From Hippasteria phrygiana (Eukaryota > Echinodermata > Asteroidea > Valvatida > Goniasteridae): a stretch of DNA of 64,000 nt. Made by a program: the position numbers and the translations under genes. This document shows positions 36,401-48,400 of this stretch, piece after piece; the stretch's first letter is position 1, and each line of letters opens with the position of its first letter. The notes under the pieces are model-generated. The model did no database searches. It was given only the letters and a program-made list of their open reading frames with translations, and was not told where the DNA came from. The stretch spans positions 744,001 to 808,000 of the forward strand of contig JAZGUH010000223.1 of the NCBI GenBank assembly GCA_037893225.1, read 5' to 3'.

Positions 36401-39400
36401 CATTTGAGCCATGGTTATCTGCCCTTCCCAGAATTCCTTTGTGTTATATTGAATTTGGTCTAAATTTTGAAATGGCTGTTATTTCTTACTTGAGTGAGCC
36501 ACGATCATGACATTTTGGAATTAGGGAGAGGAAAATTCAATATATATATTTTTGTAATCGGATTGACCCTTACATGCGTTAAAAAAAAAACATTTTTGAT
36601 GACGTCATCATGACGTCACACAATTTTCGCCTTTTAGGGCATATCTTTGAGACATACCAAAGCTATAACAAAAAGAATTTTGAAAATATCTTGTTTTGTT
36701 CGCTAGATATATTGAAACAAATGTTACGATTTTCAAAATTCAAAAATTCATAAAAAATCACGTGATGACGTCATCATGACGTAAAAGTTCGGCACACATT
36801 CTGAGCAGTTGCTTTAAGTGTTTGCTAAGTTTAAAGACAATCGGCTGCATACAAGTAGCCAAAGTGCCGGTAAAAAGGAAAACGTGTACAAATGCTATGG
36901 GCAATAGTCTGAAAGAGAAAAAGAAAAAAAAAAGAAAACTAGAGGCATGAGGTTGGTGTTTGTGGACAAACACAGGGCTGTTTCGTTTTTTTTTTTTAGT
37001 TTGGATGTGAAATGTGAATACAACAATTAAAGTTTGTCAAACAATCGCACTACTGCCACTTTTCTTTGTTAATTTTGAAATTAATTAAAGTTGTTTGTAA
37101 TAGTGACGTGATGACGTCATCATAAAGTCACATAAATTTTCATCTATAAACTTGCTGACCTACCTAGATATAACTTTTCAACTTAATCGGACTTGTACTT
37201 TTGTATATATATGGCTTCAAAAACTGGCTCTTTAAGATGACGTCACGTGACATGTGATGAAGTCATAATGTCATGTCAATTTTCATCTATGAACCTGCAG
37301 ACCTGCCTGGATATTACATTTCAACTTAATCGAACTTGTACTTTTGTTTATATGTGGCTTCAAAAACTGCCCCTTTAAGATGACGTCACGTAACATGTGA
37401 TGACAACATGATAATGTCATGTCAATTTTCAACTATAGACCTATTGGGCTACCTAGATATTACTTTATAACTTAATTGGACTTGTACTTCTGTAGATATG
37501 GACCTTCAAAAACTGCCCCTTTAAGATGACGTCACGTGACATGTTCTGACTGATAATCATAACGTCATGTCAATTTTCATCTATAACACCCGGTGGCATA
37601 CCTAGATATCACGTTCCAACTTAATCGGACTTGTACTTTTGTAGATATATGGCTTCGAAAAATGCCCCTTTAAGATGACGTCACGTGACATGTGACGACG
37701 TCATCATGACATAAAATTCGGCACACATTGTGAGCAGTTGGGGTAAGTGTCTGTCAAGTTTAAAAGTAGCCAAAGTGGCCGGTAAGAAAGAAAACGTTTA
37801 CAAATGCTATGGGCAATAGTCTAGCGACTTGAAAAAAGACTACAAATCAACCCTTTTTATAAACAGCATGCACATTTGAGCCATGGTTATCTGCCCTTCC
37901 CAGAATTCCTTTGTGTTATATTGAATTTGGTCTAAATTTTGAAATGGCTGTTATTTCTTACTTGAGTGAGCCACAATCATGACATTTTGGAATTAGGGAG
38001 AGGAAAATTCAATATATACATTTTTGTAATCGGATTGACGCTTACATGCGTTAAAAAAAAAAAACATTTTTGATGACGTCATCATGACGTCACACAATTT
38101 TCGCCTTTTAGGGCATATCTTTGAGACATACCAAAGCTATCACAAAAAGAATTTTGAAAATATCTTGTTTTGTTTGCTAGATATATTGAAACAAATGTTA
38201 CGATTTTCAAAATTCAAAAATTCATAAAAAATCACGTGATGATGTCATCATGACGTAAAAGTTCGGCACACATTCTGAGCAGTTGCTTTAAGTGTTTGCT
38301 AAGTTTAAAGACAATCGGCTGCATAAAAGTAGCCAAAGTGCCGGTAAAAAGGAAAACGTGTACAAATGCTATGGGCAATAGTCTGAAAGAGAAAAAGAAA
38401 AAAAAAAGAAAAAAAAAAAAATCTTAACGAAAACAAAGGCTGTTTCGGAAAACTTCCGAAACAGCCAAAAAAAAAATCTTAACGAAAACAAAGGCTGTTT
38501 CGGAAAACTTCCGAAACAGCCAAAAAAAGAAAAAAAAAAAAAGAAAAAAAAAAAAATCTTAACGAAAACAAGGGCTGTTTTGGAAAAGTTTCCAAAACAG
38601 CCAAAAAAAAAAAATCTTAACGAAAACAAGGGCTGTTTCGGAAAACTTCCGAAACAGCCAATAATGTATGTTCAGGTACATGGTGCCAGTTGTTTAAAAT
38701 TCCAGTTCACATGTGACCTCTATATTTTTTTAATTTTTGCTGTGAACTTAAGAGCCATTGAATTCTGTTTGAAGGACATCAGATTGTTTACCTGTGTCAA
38801 TGAAAGCATCCAGGCACATGTCTGACACTATTGTATTTTATCAAACAATCCACATGGGAAACTGACTAGGTAAATTTGTACACATTTTCAAAGTGAACAA
38901 AGACACTGGCAGGAGCATGGAGAGTATAGGAAAAGAGCGATTGTGTAAGGCACACACAGCTTTGGCGAAAAAGTCCCTGAGGCCTGTACATTGTACATGT
39001 GTAGTACGTATGTGTGTCGGTGCTCACAGACATACCCAGAATTGTGTTTCACATGCAGTGCTGACGGGAGCTTCAACACAATAAGCCAGTTCGGTATTTC
39101 AACTGTGCATATGAATGCGCAAGGTGGTCGCCCAACGCACACGTGTTAAATTCAGTCAGATTGGGCGTTCAGCAATTTTTATCCCAAATAACCTTTCCCC
39201 TGGAGTACTTCGAGATACCGAACTAATGATTAACCCTATAAACCCTGCCAGACGCAGCACAGTGCATCTGTGGTGACAGCTTCACTTTGCTGCGCTCCGC
39301 ACACAAGTCAATGTGACAAAGTATGCAATCTGATGCGTCTGGCAGGATTTCTAGCCAAAATACCCTGGAGGGTTAGGGTTAATGAAATGTTTTTGTTTTT

Positions 39401-42400
39401 GTTTTTGTTTGGGTTTTTTTGCATTTGTTTGCATTTTCTAAAATCAGTGATTTGTATGAAATCGGCCATGAAATAATTATAATGTTTTAATGTTATTTTG
39501 GATATTGTTTTGGGGGGAAAATTACGTAAAAGCTTCAGATGAACATTATTTGTCGTATTATTTACATGTTGGAAAGTTTTGTTTCAGTTTTGGTGGAGGT
39601 TCTGAAGAAAATGATAATTTCCACCTTTTGAATTTAGTGAAAAATTATTCATTTAAAAAAAAAGAAAACTGGCAGGGAGTAGGATTTGAACCTGCAGTCC
39701 CCGAAATATAGTACCGGTGCTCTACCAACTAAGCTATCCTGCCCTATGCTGGCGGACTGCCAAATTGTCAATGTCTTTGTTCAGGGGGTGCTAGTCAGAA
39801 GTCATAGAGCCGTATATAGCCAGGGATCGCACCCCAACTTTAAGATACTACCTGCATGACCTGGGAAGCAACATTGTGGGGATCACTCAATGAGGGTACA
39901 ACTTTTAAAGTTATGATATCGTCAAACAAACCACAAGGGAAACTGACTAGGTAATTTGAATGAATTTTGAAAGTGAACAAAGACAACTGGAAGGAGCAAT
40001 ATTTGAATTAATACTGGTACGGTATTCCGGAGGTTGCAGGTTCCTTTGAAAATCATATTTCACAGGTCAATAAAATGAATTGAAATCAATATTGTCATAC
40101 ACATGCCAATTTAATTGGTAATTTAATTATAATGCATATGTTTCAAAGTACGGATTTTTTTGTCTTCGTTTATTTGGTTTTTCTGTATCGTCTAAGTTGT
40201 GTATTCATTTTTTTTTTTTTTCCTCTCAGGGCGGCCTTCTTTCGGCATTGCAGTCCAACATCGATGGCTTTAGGGAACTTCTTGGAATTCCCGACACCCA
40301 GAAATATAATTCAGTCCTATTTGGGGGTAAGTGGCAGGCAACGTAGGCAGGATTTTTGATGGAGAAGGGGTGGTTGTCCAGACCAAATGTCAAAATTGTT
40401 TAAAAAATGACCCTGAATTGTTCTAGTCGGCAAAAAATCTGTTGAAAACAGGGGGAGCTTTATTTATGCAAGTTCGCTCCGAACAAGGCTAAAAGCCACT
40501 CAAGATACAGAGCTAGCAAAAGAATCAAAGATACAAGAGGTAGGAATTAAGATTCCTCTTGAAGCAGGAAAGATCGTAAGATGAAGGGAAACATGCACCA
40601 GGCAAAGAATTCCACAGAGATGCAGAAAGAGAGAAAAGCTATTGGCATAGCTTTTCGTTCTACATCTATGTACAGCTAGAGTATATTGGTGGGAACAGGC
40701 AGAAAGCCGAGTTTCACACTCAAACACCCTAACTGGAGAAACCAAGAAATGAATATATGTGATGCATAGACCTGATAGAAATATAGACTTGTATTATTCT
40801 CCTTTCATGTCCACAGGTGTGATTGGATCCCTGTTCTCGTTCCTGCAATTTATAGCAAGTCCCGTCATCGGAGCGGCATCAGATGTCTACGGTAGAAGGC
40901 CACTCATGTTACTATCAATGGTACGGTTATCAAGGGCTAAAACATGAATATAATAGGTTGTGTTGAAGCTTTGCAGCATCGTGGAGTCGTAAGCTGAAAA
41001 GTAGGTTGCGGGTGTACCATGAGAAAAATACTTTTTTTAAGGGAGTGTTGGCTCTGAAAAGAGCAGGAATGCACATTGTGGCTACGTTCAGACACCGTTT
41101 TAAATTCCCTTAAAACACTAGTTCAACTCGATTTGGTTTAAAGTTTGAGCTAAAACGGTGTCTGAACGGTTATAAAGTTGCATCGAATCGGTTTTATCTC
41201 GCCGCTAAAACGGTGATTTATAACACCTCGGAGGGAGGGTTTAGCTAAAACCAGAACAGTTTTATCTTTTAAAAAGATGTCTGAACGGTTTTAGCTAAAA
41301 TGCTTTCTGTTTTAGCCAGCACAGTTGACCCGGTGTTATGTAACCCCTTTTGTGGCGCGCCTAATTTTGTTGTGTAAACCATCGTGGTTGTCACGTCAGT
41401 GCATGTCCTATACACAGCACGCACGCGCTAACGTGATCCATCAGTTGCCATCTTTGCTAAATACAGTGTGAAGCCTTCACGTCCGTCTTTCTGCTCTTGC
41501 CCTTACATGTAGTTCATTGTTCCGACATTTTTTGAAGCAGCTGTTGAACTTTAAAAAAAACTGTTCACCATTGCATCATGGCCACTGCTTCGACTTCATA
41601 ATTATTCAAACAAGAAACTCTCGTGACAGCGCCATGTTGACAGTAATGCATGTAATAGTGGTGCGCGCAATCCTAGCGATGAATTTAATGGAGATCAATG
41701 GTTACGAACGAAGCACGTACGCCGGCAACCAGTTGAAAGCTGTGCACACACAATGTACATGATGCATCCCATACACACAATTTTATGATGTACACACGAA
41801 CTAACGCACGCTTTGTGTAAATGAGCGGCAGTTTCTACGTGACCCCAGAATGGAGATAAACCACTTCGAGTTGAACACGCTATACTTAAAACGGTGTCTG
41901 AACGCTCGGTACGTTTAAATTTTACGACCGGCCGCCCATGGTGAATGACCGTTTTAACTTTTACCGTTTTAACTAAAACGATGTCTGAACGTAGCCATAG
42001 ATGACAACCAGGCAGATGGTCTTTTTCAAATCGCGGCTATTGCCGTCATCCGTATTCATGAGGTTAACTTTACTTAATTGCTAATTTAATGTTTGTGTGT
42101 TGCCGTCTTCAGACAGGCATTGCCATCTCTTACTGCGTATGGGCCGTCTCGCACAACTTTACGCTTTTCGTCATTTCGCGCATCATTGGGGGCATCAGCA
42201 AAGGTAACGTCAGCCTGAGCACAACAATCGTCACCGACGTATCTACGGCCAAGACGAGGGGCAAAGGAATGGTAAGTCTGTAACCTTGCCAAGAGAAATG
42301 TCATTGGAATCGTGCGATGCAATGGTTTTTCACAGGTGGATAAATCCCTGCCTAATAATCCTTGCCTTGCTGCCATCTCGTGATTGGCTAATATTTGCTT

Positions 42401-45400
42401 GTGGTTATATATATTTCCGCCAGTGTGTCGTGTACGCGTTGAGTAAAACAAAATGAACCAATTTGGTCAAACTGCTGGAGTGGCTTAGTAATATAGTATC
42501 GGATTTTGGAGCACATGTACAGTTCAATTCTCAAACTGACAATTTGTTTGGCTTTTCTTATATTTTTTTTGGGGGGGGGTCAAATTTTATGTTAACAGTT
42601 TAGAGTATTGTTCTTTTTGTAATTTGTGGTTTGGAGGAAAAATAGTCTCAGAAGGAATGAACCAGTCTTGCAGCTCCAATAACAAAGTACACATAATCTC
42701 ACTAGCCATTCCCAAGATGGCAACAAAGCTACGACTAAGCAGTGATAAATCCACGGTAAAAGATAATAGGATCTTCAGCTGGTTAGTTAGTGATGTTAGA
42801 AAGAAATACGTTGCTCCCATTCAACAAAGAAGGGGATACGTATTTGTCAATTATAGGGGAATAATCATAAAATCCACTGATATCCATCGGAAAGAAAAGC
42901 TTTTACCTGACACCACATATGTTGTAATCCCCTTGTGATTTCTTATTTGGCAACAAAATATCATGGTTAAAAGATTATAATGAAGTTGAATTTTGGTCAT
43001 GATAAGTTTTGTGACATCAAATTTGCCTCACACTTACATTTGCCTAAAGTATTCTTCCTTGCCCCCTTTCCTTACCCCCTAGGCGTTAATCGGCATCGCG
43101 TTCTCTATAGGGTTTATCATGGGCCCCATGATAGGTGCCTACTTTGCTATGTCCTCTGGTGGTAAGGGCGAAGCCTTGTACTTCAAGCCAGCCCTGTTTG
43201 CGATCATCCTGGCTGTCGCTGACATCATCTTCATTTTCGTGTTCGTTAAGGAGACTTTACCAATTCATAAAAGAGTAAGTAGGTCTCGAAAGAAATAGTC
43301 CTGGTCAAGAACACTTCCTTTGCTTTATTTCTTTCATTCCTGTGTAAATTAACCCTAACAGCCCAAGGCTTTTTACTAGAATCCTTCCCTAACCACACAA
43401 ACTCCAACACTGTGTAGTAAACCAATGGCACATTCTTTGTACTTGGACAAAATCAGGGCATCAAGTCCCATGCAAAGTGATGGTGCCAAGGCTCTACAGT
43501 ACCCAATCACACAAAATTCAACACAAATGGGGTGTTTGATTTTGGCAGGTTAGGGAAGGTTAGGGTTAATGTAATAGAATTGAGTTCTCCACTTTTAGAA
43601 ATGGACACATTGTTACTTTGTTGATGTTTCCCTCCGGAATACATTTAAGAATTCTAGCACATGTATAGCCTTTGTCATACTATAATTCCAGGAATCTCTG
43701 TCTGTGTGTGTGTGTGCGCTTGCAGATTGGCACTTATGGGGTACGGGGCAACAAAGGGCAACAATAGGGACAATGGACCCCACTACTCTGTCTTTAGAAA
43801 TTGATGTACCCCACAACCGTAACGCTATGTATTTCCAGATTTCTAAGGGGACAAAGGAGAACAAAAGAAGGGAATTAGGGTCGAACAATAGAGGTACCCC
43901 ACAACCAATAGCATGCAAAGTGTGTGTGTCTGTCCGTAATTTGATTATCTCCACAACCGGGCACTGTATGAAGTTGAAAATCGGCAGGTGTATTGCTCAG
44001 GGCCCAAGAATGTGCAGTGTTAAGAATTTGAAGTTGTTTGGATGAGCGGTTCTCAAAAAAGCTGCAAAAAAGCAGCAATACCGGAGGCCTAGACCCGCAA
44101 ACGTGGCAGTATAGACCACCACGCACTGCTGCACATTTTAAATTGCACCGCACCGCACCGCACCGCACCGCACCGCACCGCACCGCACCGCACCGCCCCG
44201 GGTATAGACCGCCACGCATGCAATGGGGCGTGATTTAATATGCAAATTAGATGCATGCACATCAGTGTAACAAAACCAGCTCTTCCCAAGAAACTCACTT
44301 CCAAAGCTGTGATACATGTGTGGCATGGAAACATACACCCGTGGCTTTGTTTTAACGAAAGCCAAGCAATTTGTCCGTTTCGAACAGGCACATTTTGAAT
44401 GGGCACTGCACTAGTCTAGTACTCTCAATTGGTAAACAAAAGTGCAAAAACAGCAAATTCTGTTGGATTCTACAGTGTACCACCAACACACCAGCCTTGG
44501 CATTTTGCAGCTACCCTGCTGAATCCAACAAAATACAACAGGTATTTGTTTGTATGAGCTCTTCCAAATCAAACAAAATCCAACAGAAAATTGACTAGCA
44601 ATCTGCTTTCTCCTAAATACGGCAAAATCCAACAGGTATATCTTTTTAGCTTCCCCCTGCTAAATATGACAATCCATGTAGTTTGTGTTGACTGCTAAAT
44701 CCAACAAATTTCAACAGCTATTTACCATTGTTGGATTTTGTTGGATTTTGTTGGATTTTGTTGGATTTTGTTGGATTTTGTTGGATTTAGCAGGGTTAGG
44801 GTGAAGTAATTAGTTGCTTTTGTTGACAGTGTTGCAAATCTAAAGTATTGTATTGATCAGAATTATACAAGACCAGGTAGCAGAATTTTAGCTGATTTGG
44901 GGTAATTAGTGTTATCGCATGCATGTAGGTTTTCATCAGTCCTGAATCAACCATGTGATTTGATTGGCTCGCTGAGTTTGTGAATATTCATCTCTTAACT
45001 TCTGACCTATGACCCTTGTAGGCGGAGTCATTTGGCAGCAGCTTCAAGGAAGCCCAAGATCTCATCGGTCCACTGTCGCTGTTTCTCTTCTCAGCTGTCA
45101 AGAAAATCAAAAGTTCAGGTATGAATAAGAGGGTCTCGAGCAAGAAGTTTTTAATTTTAGTTCCTGCATGCTTTGTTTGGGAGACTCAGGAGTCAACTCT
45201 ATACAAATTCAAAGTCGATTCAAATTCAAATCTTTAATGTTTACTAACACGTACGTGTACAAATACAATTATCTAACATTTGGTATTGTGTATGAATGGA
45301 GGTCTCCAAAAAGCATGAGCTTGTCGAGTGAAGGACCCCTCTGTGAAAAATTAACAAGGAACAAATACAATTAGAAAGACAATGACAACATGAAAGTTGG

Positions 45401-48400
45401 TGTGGAGCTACTAGTAGTCTGAATTAAAATTATGATTACTAATATTGGAGAAAGGAGATTATTCTGCCAGCAAATATTTGTTGATTAACCCTCCTACTAT
45501 AAGAACTATCACAACCCATCGAAAAACCAAATCCTCCTCTCCCACAGCTTGTGTGTCTCAACCTGTCACTCGTTGGCTCCAATTTGGCACCTGGAGAGGG
45601 AGGGTTAATTGGGTTTTAATTTCAAGTTTAAATAATGATACATCTGATGTATTTCTAAGAGAAGGATTGAGAGAATTCCACAGCTCGGACCCTTCATGTT
45701 TGACAGTTTTTGAGCTAAAGTGGTACGAATGTCATGATGAATGTCATGGCAACGCCTAGTGAAAAGATGGTGAATATCTTGATTTTTTACAAAACATTGA
45801 GCAGATAGTGCTCGGCAGGTTATTGTTGGAAAAACCCCAACAATGGAATCAGACTCGTCGTTCTGTTTTTTTATATTTTTTTATTCAACTCCTTGAATTA
45901 TTAACAAAATCCTGCTTCCTCGTAGGAGATTCTATGTACCTGCCTGACGATTCTAAAACTCGCCCACTCCAAATGGGGGATCAAGAAATTGCAGATTTTC
46001 AAAAAAAAAGACCGCTTGTGGCATTTCTTTTGAGTGTGAAATATAAATACATGTTTAGCTGTTAATTTGTCTCATCTCTTCTCGGTCGTCTTGTTCCAGA
46101 GCTTCGGATGCTGCGTCTCCTAGGTGTTTGCTACTTCCTCTATCTCTTCCTGTTTTCTGGGTTAGAGTTCACTCTGACATTCCTCGTTCACAAAAGATTC
46201 GGGTACACGAGGTAAGACTACTCAGACTTTATAGTCTTGTATATATGTAGACCAAGGCAATATATTTAGTCACAAGCATGAGCCTCATTCCGATTACGAT
46301 AGCAAGATCAATGCTTTTGTCAATGTCTTCATTTCTATCTGGAACTAGACGGATATGGTTTGTGAAAAGTCACCCAGGAAACACTTTTATTCCGGAATGT
46401 TCTAGCACTGAAATTGATCCATGTGTACAACATGTAGAAGAGTTACCTCACTTGGCCACATCTGGTGCAGTAATTAAAAAGGAAAATGGCTAAAAACTTG
46501 AATCAGGAAACGGAAAGCCTGTACAAAACCCAAGACCGTACATTTGTGGTTATGGTACCTGTGCATGTTTATTTTAGCTCCGGTGATGTAGTTGCACATA
46601 TGACTTAGACGGACCTGTTGACTTTTTGAAATGCACAGTGGGAAAAATGGCCTCTTTATTACAAACTCATGGTGGCGCACTCTATTGCGAATCGCTCAAA
46701 TTTCATGATAAACAACTGTTATCAAAGTACCGTAATAACTTAAATTGTGATCAATATTTAATGTCAGTTACATTTTTGTTTTGCCAGTATCCAACAGGGT
46801 AAGATGTTTGTCTTCATCGGTGCTGTCATGGCTCTTGTGCAAGGTGAGAGGTCAAAGATCAAAGGTCTTTCTGCTGATTGGCAACTGATTAGGAAATACA
46901 GTTTGAAAACTTTGTCTTTTGTATTTTCAAAATCAAATAAGTTACTAACATATCAAAAAATTAGCTGGCCTGACGTTTCGAACTTAAGCAAGTTCTTTCT
47001 CAAAGGCAAATAGGGAACACACATATGCATGAGGGGGTGGGTGGAGAAACACAAAAGAGGGATGCAAAGGAGCCTGGCAGTGGGTAAACATCAAAGGGAT
47101 GGGAAAGGACAGCCAGGAAGAAAGGAACAAAGAAGTGTGGTGTAGGGTAAGGATGAAGGAAAGAGGAAAGGGGACAAAGGACAAAGGAGTGTGGTGAAGG
47201 GGGGGGGGGGGGGGTAAATGGAAGGTGGTAATAGAGCAAGAGAAAGGAAGTGGCAAGGATAAACAGGAAATGGAAAGACAACCCCATGTGGCCAAGTGGG
47301 AAAGTTACTAACATGATATATTGGAAATACTCATCCATCAGAATAATACATGCCTGCATTGCGTTCTTTAACAATCAGCATTGTCTTTTTTTTTATTGAC
47401 AGGTGGTTACGTTCGTAGAATACGCCCTGGCAAGGAAAAGCGGGTAGCAATCATTGTAAGTTTGTCAAAATATTATATTAGAAATAACTCGATTCTATCC
47501 TCTTTGGAACTTGCGCAGACTTATAGATCCATAAATATAGATCCATAAATATAGATAATGTATTTTTTTATTTTTTTTTTTTTTTTATTGAAATCTCCCA
47601 ATACAAGGCTAAAAGCCACTCTAAGTGTAGGGTTATGATCAGACGTGGTAGGGTTGGCCACATTTTGAATTGCCAACCCTACCACCGTTATGGTTTTCCT
47701 GGGCCGTTTTGGAATTACAAACAGCCCAAATACCCGGTACATTTGTTGCCTTTTTTTTTCAACAACAATGTTCAGTAAGTTTTGTACACAAACTTTGGGA
47801 GTCATGGATGGTGTTCGGTACAGTGTTGTAGTCGAGACCTTCATGTCCGAGACCGAGACCAAGGCTTTCGAGACCGAGACCGAAACCAAGACCGAGACCA
47901 GCTCTTTCGAGACTGAGACCAGACTTCCGAGACCGAGACTTTTGCAGGCCGAGACTTTTGCAGGCCGAGACTTTTGCAGGCCGAGACCGAGACCTAGACC
48001 GAGACCGAGACCGAGACCGAGACCAAACATGAATAAAAATGTATGGTGTTGAAGCTGATTTCCCTCATGGAGTGTTGTGCCCTGCTTTAGATTAAAATGC
48101 TCAAAAAGATAACTTCCCACGGATGATAATTTGTGTTAATGACTCATATGGGGGATCATCTTATCCAAAAATTTAAGAAATCTAGTTTTTCGGCTTTAAC
48201 AAGGACCATTATCTGAAATTATGTAAGATATACATGTATAAAATTAAGTGCTCAATTATAAAGTCTCACACAGCACGCAATCATCAATTAAATAATTCCA
48301 CAAGACTTGACGGTTATTATTTCACCTCTGGTAAATAGTTGTGCTTTCAGACTTTTGACATGCCATACATTGTACGTGTACATAATGGCACTGACAGGCA

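Larger units (their letters stand above)
31257..38400 (-). mobile_element. 7-kb tandem array of a TGACGTCA-rich, possibly Helitron-like repeat family in MFSD10 intron 1
   Basis: Two unit types alternate. Unit A, about 145 bp, has TGCCCCTTTAAGATGACGTC (at about 31622, 31767, 31911, 32057, 32205, 32356 and others). Unit B has GATGACGTCATCATGACGTC, GGGCATATCTTTGAGACATA and AAAGCTATAACAAAAAGAAT. Four boundaries carry CTAG followed 7-13 bases later by the hairpin GTGTTTGTGGACAAACAC (31268, 34010, 35494, 36956). Read on the minus strand this is hairpin, short spacer, CTAG, then T, the form of Helitron 3' ends. No Rep/helicase ORF is present, so it is non-autonomous. Confidence 0.8.

Noticed and set aside
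31257..38400. CRISPR-like regular repeat array
   Set aside because: The units are long, contiguous and imperfect with no unique spacers, and the genome is animal.
38369..38629. Phe/Leu-rich open frame resembling membrane protein
   Set aside because: It reads poly-A stretches and the palindromes of the repeat cluster.
42113..42117. Alternative acceptor ACAG four bases downstream for MFSD10 exon 4
   Set aside because: It breaks the frame; the acceptor at 42112 keeps TGIAISYC in phase as in MFSD10.
47521..48120. 199-codon minus-strand open frame, the longest uninterrupted one
   Set aside because: It is the translation of the GAGACC array and a dispersed repeat.
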